Source of the DNA: JBDOQU01 sp039839375
Lineage (GTDB): Bacteria > Pseudomonadota > Alphaproteobacteria > DSM-16000 > Inquilinaceae
Assembly (NCBI RefSeq): GCF_039839375.1
Contig: NZ_JBDOQU010000001.1
Location: forward strand, 372,001 to 436,000
DNA: 64,000 nt
Direction: 5' to 3'
Shown one piece after another: positions 32,662-39,990 of the stretch (position 1 is the stretch's first letter; the number at the start of each line of letters is the position of its first letter). A program made the translations under genes and the position numbers. The notes under the pieces are model-generated. The model was given only the letters and a program-made list of their open reading frames with translations, did not search any database and was not told where the DNA came from.

Positions 32662-33492
32662 TCAGTGGCGAACGAAGGCCAGCAGGTCAGGGTTCACCAC
32701 CTCGGGGTGCGTGGCGAACAAGCCGTGTGAAAGACCCGGATAGGTCTTCAGCGTTCCGTCCCGCACCAGCCTGACTGCCTTGTGTGCCGAGTTTTCGATC
32801 GGGACGATCTGGTCGTCTTCGCCGTGCAGAAAGAGGATTGGAACGGTGATCGCTTCCAGATCGTCAGTGAAATCAGTCTCGGAAAATGCCTTGATGCAGT
32901 CGTAGTGTGCCTTCGCGCCGCCGGCCATACCCTGACGCCACCAGTTGTCGATCAGGCCTTGGCTCACCTCCGTACCCTTGCGGTTAAAGCCATAGAACGG
33001 GCCATTCGGAATACTCTTGTAAAACTCCGCGCGGTTCCGGGACAGTGCCTCGCGAAATCCGTCGAAGACCTCCATCGGAATACCGTTCGGGTTCTTGTCG
33101 GACTTGACCATCACCGGGGGGACAGCGCCGATCAGCACGGCCTTGGCGACACGGCCCGGCTCGGCCTGGGCGGCATAGCGAACGACCTCGCCCCCGCCGG
33201 TCGAATGGCCGATATGGATGACATCTTGAAGATCCAGCGCCTTCACTATTGCCGCGACATCCGCGGCGTAGGTGTCCATTTCGTTGCCGGTGTCGGTCTG
33301 GTCCGATCGGCCATGGCCGCGCCTGTCAGCTGCGATTACGCGATAGCCTTGAGACAGGAAGAACAGCATCTGGCTGTCCCAGTCGTCGGCGCTCAGCGGC
33401 CAGCCATGGTGAAACATCACCGGCTGCGCGCCTTTCAGGCCCCAGTCTTTGTAAAAGAGGTTGGTGCCGTCGGATGTGGTGATTGTGGCCAT
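32662..33492 (-). CDS. Alpha/beta hydrolase, non-haem chloroperoxidase/arylesterase type
   Basis: The 276-residue protein has HHGWPLSADDWDSQM, the Ser nucleophile elbow GHSTGGGEV (about 96-104), an acid near HGEDDQIVP and the His in GLSHGLFATH. These match the cofactor-free chloroperoxidase/perhydrolase and arylesterase subgroup. GGAAGGGAATCTGTC precedes the ATG at 33492, which was chosen over an in-frame ATG 82 codons upstream. Candidate operator copy C lies 193 bp upstream although no araC gene is adjacent, which suggests control by one of the three AraC proteins. Confidence 0.88.
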   Translation of the reverse strand: MATITTSDGTNLFYKDWGLKGAQPVMFHHGWPLSADDWDSQMLFFLSQGYRVIAADRRGHGRSDQTDTGNEMDTYAADVAAIVKALDLQDVIHIGHSTGGGEVVRYAAQAEPGRVAKAVLIGAVPPVMVKSDKNPNGIPMEVFDGFREALSRNRAEFYKSIPNGPFYGFNRKGTEVSQGLIDNWWRQGMAGGAKAHYDCIKAFSETDFTDDLEAITVPILFLHGEDDQIVPIENSAHKAVRLVRDGTLKTYPGLSHGLFATHPEVVNPDLLAFVRH

Positions 33493-33684
33493 GACAGATT
33501 CCCTTCCGGTTGAGCTTGAGCAAATTCCTGGAAACGGCAGCGTCAGGATGGCGCCATGGCGCCTGTCGCGAGCGGTGTCGACGGTTGGGCCGTGCCGTCC
33601 TCTTGCAAACAGGTTCCATTCCGAACGAACGCGCTCGGTGGTTCCAGTCCGATGACCGTAGCAAGCGTTTGAACAAAGCGCGGC

Positions 33685-33715
33685 GCGGAAGCTGCGGTCC
33701 AGTTGCCGATCTTGC
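33685..33715. promoter_or_regulatory. Candidate AraC operator, copy C
   Basis: Half-sites GCGGAAGCTGC (33685) and GCCGATCTTGC (33705) start 20 bp apart, and the flank GCGGCGC before the first half-site is shared with copies A and B. It is 193 bp upstream of the minus-strand hydrolase at 33492. Unlike A and B it has no araC gene beside it. Confidence 0.55.
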
Positions 33716-34092
33716 GGGCTAAGCGCGGCGCGGTTCATTTCAGCGCATTCGCATGACCTGCCATTGGTGACGGCGGTACGTGACGCTCCATCTTTTCACC
33801 GAGGCTGACTGCCTCGAATTTCACGAAACATCGAACTCTCGTTCGGACCTCGGCGAGTGAGCGGCCGCAGTTTCGCCGGTAGGCGGGAAAAAGCGCAATA
33901 TTGGCACCTGCGCAGCAGCCCCCGCACCGCATCGTCGCGGCGTTTCGGTAAGATCGATTCAACGCCGCGATCAACTGCCCTGCGATCCTCGGCGGCGCGA
34001 GTCTCGGAGGACCAGAGGGAGCGTAGGCGGATCACCCGCCCGCTTCGGCTCTAACGCATCGACGTATTTCGATACAACGAAAGGAAGACAGC
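33716..34092. other. Intergenic region without a recognised gene
   Basis: Together with 33493-33684 this makes a 600-bp gap. Short open frames on the minus strand (about 79 codons) have no recognisable domain, no good ribosome site and poor codon use. The right end carries AAAGGAAG, the ribosome site of the next gene. Apart from operator copy C nothing could be assigned. Confidence 0.4.
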
Positions 34093-35109
34093 ATGTCCGA
34101 CACAATGAAGGCCGTCGTCCTGACCCGGTTCGGCGGTCCCGACGCGTTCGAAATTCAGACCCTTCCCGTCCCTTCGGTCGGCTCGCGGCAGGTTCGCGTT
34201 CGCGTCCACGCCACGGCGATCAACCCGCTCGACTATCAGATCCGTCGTGGCGACTACGCCGATTACGTGCCGCTGCCGGCCGTGATCGGTCACGACGTCT
34301 CCGGCGTCGTCGAGGCCGTCGGTGCGGATGTCACCGAGTTCGCCCCCGGCGACGAGGTGTACTACACGCCGAAGATCTTCGGCGGCGCCGGGTCGTACGC
34401 CGAGGTCCATGTCGCCGACGTCGATCTCGTCGGCCGCAAGCCCCGCAACCTGTCGCATGTCGAAGCAGCGAGCCTGACGCTCGTGGGCGGGACCGTCTGG
34501 GAGGCCATCGTCAGTCGCGCTGGCCTGCGCGTCGGCGAGACGATCCTCATCCATGGCGGTGCCGGCGGCGTCGGAACGATCGCGATCCAGATCGCGAAGG
34601 CCATCGGAGCACGGGTCATCACGACTGCACGCGCCGACAATTATGATTTCGTCCATGCGCTCGGCGCGGACGATGTAGTCGACTACTCCTCTACCGACTA
34701 CGTCGATGCCGTGGGCGCGCTTACCGGCGGGCGCGGAGTCGACGTCGTTTTCGACACGATCGGCGGCGATACTCTGACGAGAAGCCCGCTCGTGCTTGCG
34801 CCGTTTGGGCGCGTCGTCTCGATCGTCGATATCGCGGCGCCGCAAAACCTCATCGAGGCCTGGGGGCGGAACGCCTCCTATCACTTTGTCTTCACCCGCC
34901 AGAATCGCGGCAAGCTCGACGAACTGACGAACCTTGTCGAACGCGGGCTCGTGCGGCCGGTGATCGGCGCCGTCCTCCCCCTCGAACGCCTCGCGGAGGG
35001 GCACGAGGTTCTGGAGACAGGCGCTCGCCGCGGGCTGCGAGGGAAGGTCGCGATCGATGTCTCGGGCGAGGCAGAGACGATTGTGCCGCCGCTCGCAGCC
35101 GCAGCGTGA
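34093..35109 (+). CDS. Quinone oxidoreductase-like (zinc-independent MDR) dehydrogenase
   Basis: The 338-residue protein is a medium-chain reductase of the quinone-oxidoreductase branch: an N-terminal GroES-like domain (KAVVLTRFGGPDAFEIQTLP and GHDVSGVVEAVG) and a Rossmann domain with IHGGAGGVGTIAIQIAK (about 152-168) for NADPH. The usual catalytic and structural zinc Cys clusters are not evident. It would reduce quinones or enones in the cytoplasm. The ATG follows AAAGGAAG. A monooxygenase, a pirin and a GNAT fusion follow on the same strand, forming a likely electrophile-detoxifying unit. Confidence 0.88.
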   Translation: MSDTMKAVVLTRFGGPDAFEIQTLPVPSVGSRQVRVRVHATAINPLDYQIRRGDYADYVPLPAVIGHDVSGVVEAVGADVTEFAPGDEVYYTPKIFGGAGSYAEVHVADVDLVGRKPRNLSHVEAASLTLVGGTVWEAIVSRAGLRVGETILIHGGAGGVGTIAIQIAKAIGARVITTARADNYDFVHALGADDVVDYSSTDYVDAVGALTGGRGVDVVFDTIGGDTLTRSPLVLAPFGRVVSIVDIAAPQNLIEAWGRNASYHFVFTRQNRGKLDELTNLVERGLVRPVIGAVLPLERLAEGHEVLETGARRGLRGKVAIDVSGEAETIVPPLAAAA

Positions 35110-35116
35110 TCTGTTC

Positions 35117-35145
35117 GGACGGCCCGAGGCGTGCTCGGGCCGTCC
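35117..35145 (+). terminator. Perfect 12-bp hairpin between two co-directional genes
   Basis: GGACGGCCCGAG at 35117-35128 and CTCGGGCCGTCC at 35134-35145 pair perfectly around a 5-base loop (GCGTG). The hairpin begins 7 bp after the reductase stop and ends 18 bp before the next start. It is followed by CCCCCT rather than a T run, so it may work as a partial terminator or RNA-stabilising element. Confidence 0.6.
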
Positions 35146-35163
35146 CCCCTCCAGAGAGCCAGC

Positions 35164-35460
35164 ATGGTCATCGAACTCGCGATACTGCGCGTCCTGCCGG
35201 GCAACGGGCCCGCCCTTGAGGACGCCTTCGACGCGGTCCGTCCGCTTCTCGCCGCCGCGGACGGCCACCTTCGCCACCGTCTCGTCCAAGCGATGGACGA
35301 ACGGGACACCTTTCTCCTCGAAGTGGCGTGGCGCGATCTCGAGGCGCATGTGAATGGCTTCGAGCCGAGCGAGGCGCACGCCCACTTCATGGCGGCGCTG
35401 GAGCCGCTACTTCGCGAACAGCCGGTCGTGATCCACGTCCCGCACGGAGCCGCGCCATGA
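35164..35460 (+). CDS. Antibiotic-biosynthesis-monooxygenase (ABM) family protein
   Basis: This 98-residue protein matches the dimeric ferredoxin-like ABM fold: IELAILRVLPGNGPALEDAF at the start, then RHRLVQAMDERDTFLLEVAW and a His-rich FEPSEAHAHFMAAL (about 60-80). Members such as YgiN oxidise quinols without metals. It lies between a quinone-reductase-like gene and a pirin, which supports a role in quinone or quinol turnover. ATG at 35164 follows AGAGAGCC; a slightly earlier frame start lies in the hairpin and is unlikely. Confidence 0.82.
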   Translation: MVIELAILRVLPGNGPALEDAFDAVRPLLAAADGHLRHRLVQAMDERDTFLLEVAWRDLEAHVNGFEPSEAHAHFMAALEPLLREQPVVIHVPHGAAP

Positions 35461-35488
35461 CCGTCAGAACGCTATTATTGGAGGTCAA

Positions 35489-36424
35489 ATGAGTTGGAAC
35501 CCAGCAATCGAACCGGGCTGTCCCGACGAGGGCGGGATCGACGCGATCGAAACCCTCATCGTCCCGCGTTCCCGCGACCTTGGCGGCTTCGAGGTCCGGC
35601 GCGCCTTGCCGGCGCCCAAGCGGCAGATGGTCGGGCCGTTCATCTTCTTCGATCAGGCCGGACCGGCCGAGTTGCTGACCGGACAGGGCATCGATGTCCG
35701 TCCGCACCCGCATATCGGTCTCGGAACTGTCACCTACCTTTATCGCGGTGACTTTCATCACCGGGACAGCACCGGCGCCGACCAGATCATCAGCCCCGGC
35801 GCGCTGAACTGGATGGTTGCAGGCCGCGGCGTCACCCATTCCGAGCGTACCTCCGAGGCCGCCCGGAAAGGTCCGAACGGCCTTTTCGGCATCCAGACGT
35901 GGCTGGCCCTGCCAGACGCGCACGAGGACGTCGCGCCGAGCTTCGAGCATCACGGCAAGGACAAGCTGCCGATGATCGAGGACGAGGGCATCTCGGTCCG
36001 GCTCATCCTAGGCACCGCTTATGGCGAGGTCGCGCCCGCCAAGATGTTCTCCGAGACCTTCTACGCCGACGTGACGCTCGAGCCCGGGCGCCGGCTGCCG
36101 ATGCCAGACGATCATGAGGACCGCGGCATCTACATCGTCGAGGGCTCCATCTCGATCGCAGGCCAGACGTTCGAGGCGTCACGGATGATGGTCTTCCGCC
36201 CCGGCGACAGGATCACGGTCGCGGCCGGCGACCGGGGAGCACGGCTGATGATCCTCGGCGGCGCCACGCTCAGCGGACCGCGCTACATCTGGTGGAACTT
36301 CGTCGCCTCGTCCCGCGAGCGGATCGAGGCGGCCAAGGCCGAATGGCGCGCCGAGGACTGGGGGCAGGGTCGCTTCGATCTGCCCATCGACGACCGGGCG
36401 GAGCACATACCACTGCCGGACTGA
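35489..36424 (+). CDS. Pirin-family cupin protein, long form
   Basis: The 311-residue bicupin carries the metal site in HPHIGLGTVTYLYRGDFHH (about 72-90) and the second-half THSERTSE near 113, as in bacterial pirins with quercetinase-like activity. The start is set by TTGGAGG at a good distance. It is the third gene of the reductase / monooxygenase / pirin set. It is distinct in length and sequence from the pirin at 18164, so the two were probably acquired separately. Confidence 0.9.
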   Translation: MSWNPAIEPGCPDEGGIDAIETLIVPRSRDLGGFEVRRALPAPKRQMVGPFIFFDQAGPAELLTGQGIDVRPHPHIGLGTVTYLYRGDFHHRDSTGADQIISPGALNWMVAGRGVTHSERTSEAARKGPNGLFGIQTWLALPDAHEDVAPSFEHHGKDKLPMIEDEGISVRLILGTAYGEVAPAKMFSETFYADVTLEPGRRLPMPDDHEDRGIYIVEGSISIAGQTFEASRMMVFRPGDRITVAAGDRGARLMILGGATLSGPRYIWWNFVASSRERIEAAKAEWRAEDWGQGRFDLPIDDRAEHIPLPD

Positions 36425-36457
36425 ACGGCGCCACGGAAACTGAAGGAAGGAACCGCG

Positions 36458-37786
36458 ATGACCCGCAACTGGCCCGAACTCGACTACCTCGGCTGGCGCG
36501 AGACCTGCTCCGCCCTGCATCTCTATCTGCAGATCGCCGGCAAGTATCGCCTGGCGCACACCCCCTGGCTCAACCATTCATGGAACGCGACCTTCTACGT
36601 CACGCCGATCGGCCTCGCCTCCTCGCCCATCCCGGACGGTCCCGGCATCGAGATCCTGTTTGACCTCCGGGAGCACAGGGTCGTCGGCACCTGCGGCCAC
36701 GGGAGCCGGGCGTACTTCGATCTCGGGCCGACCACCGTCGCGAAATTCCACGCGAGCTTCGTGCAGCTGATTTCGGAACTCGGCGGTACGCCGACCTTCA
36801 ATGGGCAGCCGAACGAGGTACCCTATCCGATTCCGTTCGCCGAGGATGATCGCGACCGACCCTATGACCGTGAAGCCGTTCAGCGCTTCCATCAGGCATT
36901 GATGGCGGTCGACAGGGTTCTCAACCGGTTCCGCACCTCGTTTCTCGGCAAGTCCAGCCCCGTTCATCTGTTCTGGGGTGCTCTCGACCTGGCGGTCACC
37001 CGCTTCTCGGGCCGGCGCGCGCCGCTACACCCGGCGGGCATTCCCGCCTTGCCCGACGACGTGGCGCAGGAGGCCTATGACCGCGAAGTGTCCTCGGCGG
37101 GCTTCTGGCCGGGCGGCAACGGTATCGACTATCCCGCCTTCTACGCATACGCCTATCCGGCGCCGAGCGGCTACCGGGCCGCGACCGTCCGACCCGATGC
37201 CGCGTTCTGGCACGAGGGTTTGTCGGAGTTCGTCTTGCCTTACGACGCCGTCCGGTCGGCGGCCGACCCCGACGCAGACCTCATGGCGTTTCTCGTTTCG
37301 ACCTATGAAGCGGCTGCCGACCTAGGCGGATGGGACCGCGCTCTTCTGGAATGTGCGCATGGACAGCCACGTCAGGTACGCCCGCCGGATGCGGCGTTGG
37401 CGAATGATGCGCCTTCAGTTGGCGGCGAAAAGGTCGAGCGGGAAGACGGCGCATCCAAAGGGCGCTACCGGATCGTCGTCGATGACGTGGAAGCCGAAAT
37501 GACCTACAGCCGAGCCGGTGACGGGCTGATTATCATCGACCATACCGAAGTTCCAGCGGCCTTACGTGGCCGAAAGATTGGCGAGCAACTGGTGCGACAG
37601 GCGGTCGAAGATGCCCGGCGCGAAAGAATCGCCATCGTTCCGCTTTGCCCTTTCGCAAAAGCGCAGATCGACCGCCATCCAGAGTGGCAAGATGTGCTGC
37701 AACAGTCATCGCTTGATCCGAAGACGGTGGGCACGAGCGATACAGCCTCGACAAGCGCAACAACGTCGCCGCGTCGGCCGAGCTGA
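36458..37786 (+). CDS. DUF5996 protein fused to a GNAT domain
   Basis: The 442-residue protein has two parts. Residues 1-300 match DUF5996 (WPELDYLGWRETCSALHLYLQ; SPVHLFWGALDLAVTRFSGR), a family of unknown function. Residues about 335-420 are a small GNAT of the YjdJ type (VVDDVEAEMTYSRAGDGLII; VPAALRGRKIGEQLVRQAVE) that would bind acetyl-CoA. A linker of about 30 polar residues joins them. No stop or frameshift separates the parts. The role is unknown; modification or removal of a toxic amine or acyl compound would fit the neighbours. Confidence 0.8.
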   Translation: MTRNWPELDYLGWRETCSALHLYLQIAGKYRLAHTPWLNHSWNATFYVTPIGLASSPIPDGPGIEILFDLREHRVVGTCGHGSRAYFDLGPTTVAKFHASFVQLISELGGTPTFNGQPNEVPYPIPFAEDDRDRPYDREAVQRFHQALMAVDRVLNRFRTSFLGKSSPVHLFWGALDLAVTRFSGRRAPLHPAGIPALPDDVAQEAYDREVSSAGFWPGGNGIDYPAFYAYAYPAPSGYRAATVRPDAAFWHEGLSEFVLPYDAVRSAADPDADLMAFLVSTYEAAADLGGWDRALLECAHGQPRQVRPPDAALANDAPSVGGEKVEREDGASKGRYRIVVDDVEAEMTYSRAGDGLIIIDHTEVPAALRGRKIGEQLVRQAVEDARRERIAIVPLCPFAKAQIDRHPEWQDVLQQSSLDPKTVGTSDTASTSATTSPRRPS

Positions 37787-38167
37787 TTGAACACGGCCAC
37801 GCCCCGCTCAGGCCGCGCCGGATCAATAGACGAAGTAAGAACGTCGACAGTGCATCAGTCGATTTTGTACGACCTTATCGTAGCGCAATAGCGAAGGAAT
37901 AGTTCGCAGATTCGACTTGCGTGGCCCACCGGATGGTAGTCGAACTGCGAGCGACTGCAGCGCGCTCCCGAGCGCTCCGTCGCGCGGCCGCGAACCATTT
38001 CGCAGGCGGCGGACCACGCGGGATTCGAACCTCTTGAGCAACTGAGGAGTCGGCAACACGCCTCGTGCCGAAACATTCCGCGCCCTGTCTTTGCACTACT
38101 ACGCCCCGTTTCATCTTCCTTCGCGGACGATCCGCTGCATTCTTTGGAAGGCAGTCAGGAGATCGCG
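37787..38167. other. Intergenic region with a tRNA-3'-end-like fragment
   Basis: These 381 bp lie between the last cargo gene and the AlpA/integrase pair. No gene is evident. The minus strand at 38018-38032 reads AGGTTCGAATCCCGC, the classical T-arm sequence of a tRNA, but the 5' half of the T-stem does not pair and no anticodon arm is present. It may be a trace of an earlier tRNA attachment site or a chance match. AGGAG just before 38168 serves the next gene. Confidence 0.4.
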
Positions 38168-38464
38168 ATGCCCAGCCAAAGATCAAAAGACTTGCCGCGG
38201 ACCATCCGACGGCATGAACTCAAGCAGATCGTACCGCTCGCGGACACCACTATTTACGAAATGGAGCAGCGCGGTGAGTTTCCACGCCGCTTTGCTCTTG
38301 GCCCACGCTGCGTCGTTTGGGACCTCGCCGAGGTCGAAGCCTGGCTCGCCTCCCGAAGAGGCAAGCAGGTTTCTCCCACGAACCACCCTGACGTCCGGCT
38401 TCGCAAGACCCGTCCCGTCAGAGGCACGGATCGAGCAGCGGGGTCGCCATCGCCGGAGGCGTGA
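38168..38464 (+). CDS. AlpA-like excisionase/regulator
   Basis: This 98-residue protein is a MerR-like helix-turn-helix of the AlpA family: RTIRRHELKQIVPLADTTIYE, EMEQRGEFPRRFALGPRC and WDLAEVEAWLASR (about 15-70). AlpA controls the P4-type integrase or acts as its directionality factor. ATG at 38168 was chosen because AGGAG lies 7 bases upstream; an earlier ATG at 38144 lacks one. It converges on the integrase and their 3' ends overlap by 47 bp. Its last 25 residues are encoded opposite the integrase C-terminus. Confidence 0.85.
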   Translation: MPSQRSKDLPRTIRRHELKQIVPLADTTIYEMEQRGEFPRRFALGPRCVVWDLAEVEAWLASRRGKQVSPTNHPDVRLRKTRPVRGTDRAAGSPSPEA

Positions 38465-39674
38465 TGACCGGAGCCCGCTGGCGGCCCTGAACCCAAGCGT
38501 CTACCAGATCAGCCCATTCCTGCATCATGTGGCGGCGCTGATGTTCGTATTCGGCCTTGTTATAGACGCCACGTGACGACCTTCCGTCCTCATGAGCTAA
38601 ACACTTCTCGATCCAGTCACTGTTGAAGCCAAGCTCGTTCAGGATTGTGGACCCAGTCCGCCGCAAATCATGAACTGTGAAATGCTCCAGTGGCAGGCCT
38701 TCATTCTGCGCGCGCTCGATGACAGCTTGCGTTACGCGATTGAAAGTTGCGCGCGACATCGGCGCATCCGCGTCGTACCGAGACGGTAGGAGGTAGCGAG
38801 AATTGCCGGCACACGTCTTCAATGCGATCATTATGTCGAGCGCCTGCCGCGCCAAGTAGACGTTGTGCGGTCGCGACCGCTTCATTCGCTCCTTCGGAAT
38901 CGTCCAGACCGCATTCTCGAAATCAACCTCATCCCATGTGGCGTCCTGCAGCTCGCTCTTACGCACCATCGTCAGAAGAAAAAGATGAACGCCGAGCCGG
39001 ATCGTCGGCAGTGTCGCGACGTGTTCAATCTGTTTGAGCAGTATGCGGATCTCAGCTGCGGACAGTGATCGATCGCGCGGCTTGAACGTCGCAATCGATG
39101 CTGGGCCGACTTCGTCGGCTGGGTTCTTCACTTTCTCCCCGTGCAGAATCGCGAAGCCGTAGATTTGCTTCACAATGTCCCGAACGTGTATGGCCGTGGC
39201 CGGCGCACCGCGGTCGACGATCCTCCCGCAGAGATCGCGCAGATCGTCCGGCAGTATCTCAGTCAGCAGTCGCTTCTGCCAGACGGAGCGAAGCTCGCGC
39301 TCGAAGATGGAGCGACGCATCGCTCGCGTGCTGTCGGCCATCGGCGCTTTCTGAAACCAGCGCTCCCCGAACTCGCCGAAGCTCTTCGCCTCTTTCAGGC
39401 GCCGCTTCAGGCGTTGCTTCTCCTGTGCAGGAGAAAGACCCTCCCCGACCATTCGTCGGGCGTCGATGCATTTCTCGCGCGCACGGGCCAGCGAGAGATC
39501 GGCAGGTCCGTAGCGACCGAGAAGCACGGTCTCTCTTCGCCCGTTGAGGCGGTAATCGAGCCGGAACGTGATCCGGCCGGATGGAGCGACGTGGACGTAC
39601 ATCCCGTCGCGGTCGCTGACTTTATAGGGCTTTCCCTTGGGCTTGAGATTTTTGAGGGCAACATCGGTGAGCAT
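38418..39674 (-). CDS. int: P4-type tyrosine integrase of the ICE
   Basis: The 418-residue recombinase has the DUF4102 N-terminal arm-binding domain (LTDVALKNLKPKGKPYKVSD), a core-binding domain and a complete catalytic domain: R238 (TMVRKSEL), H335 and R338 (VHDLRRTG), H361 (LAHEDG) and nucleophile Y371 (GVYNKAEY). ATG at 39674 follows GAAAGGAACC; the upstream extension is not family-like. Its 5' end points to guaA, 290 bp away, the arrangement typical of islands that use the guaA 3' end. All catalytic residues are present, so it is probably active. Confidence 0.93.
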   Translation of the reverse strand: MLTDVALKNLKPKGKPYKVSDRDGMYVHVAPSGRITFRLDYRLNGRRETVLLGRYGPADLSLARAREKCIDARRMVGEGLSPAQEKQRLKRRLKEAKSFGEFGERWFQKAPMADSTRAMRRSIFERELRSVWQKRLLTEILPDDLRDLCGRIVDRGAPATAIHVRDIVKQIYGFAILHGEKVKNPADEVGPASIATFKPRDRSLSAAEIRILLKQIEHVATLPTIRLGVHLFLLTMVRKSELQDATWDEVDFENAVWTIPKERMKRSRPHNVYLARQALDIMIALKTCAGNSRYLLPSRYDADAPMSRATFNRVTQAVIERAQNEGLPLEHFTVHDLRRTGSTILNELGFNSDWIEKCLAHEDGRSSRGVYNKAEYEHQRRHMMQEWADLVDAWVQGRQRAPVITPPAMATPLLDPCL

Positions 39675-39990
39675 GGCGGTTCCTTTCGCGAATACCGTCA
39701 GCTCAGTCCGGTGCCTCCACCTCCTCGTCTTTCTAGCTTTATCAAAGTGATAGGCCAGAAAAACTACCGTCAACTGGGCTTGTGACGATGACGGTATCCC
39801 CGAAATGCGAATATGGCAAGCCCATCGCGACCCGTCACCCAGTCCGTCGACCGACTTCTTTGCAGGATGATAGTGAGTGAATGTGTCTGAAGGTATTTCT
39901 AATTCATATCAACGGATTATAGGAAGTTTTCCGATAGCTGCCGATCGTCTCCGGCGGTTCGGAATCATTCCCATTCAATCGTCCCTGGCG
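39675..39990. other. Probable attachment-site region at the 3' end of guaA
   Basis: The 290 bp between the integrase start and the guaA stop are AT-richer than the flanks and hold no gene. The crossover should lie in or next to the last codons of guaA, around the sequence complementary to GATTGAATGGGAATGATTCC. I found no second copy in the window, as expected because the other end of the element is outside. The boundaries are inferred from the integrase type and position. Confidence 0.55.

Larger units (their letters stand above)
1..39964. mobile_element. Right part of an integrative and conjugative element inserted at guaA
   Basis: The interval starts inside a complete-looking conjugation module (relaxase, coupling protein, trb secretion genes), continues through cargo genes for hydrolysis, detoxification and resistance, and ends with an AlpA-like regulator and a P4-type tyrosine integrase next to the 3' end of guaA. 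The 3' end of guaA is an established insertion site for genomic islands with this kind of integrase. The left end, the second attachment site and any partition or replication genes are outside the window, so size and mobility cannot be judged. The left limit given is only the window edge. Confidence 0.85.

Noticed and set aside
33735..34035. Two 79-codon minus-strand frames in the 600-bp gap before the reductase
   Set aside because: No ribosome site, no domain and overlapping each other in different frames.
34051..35385. A 444-codon minus-strand frame opposite the quinone oxidoreductase
   Set aside because: Shadow frame with Arg/Asp-rich composition and no recognisable domain; the plus strand encodes a clear reductase.
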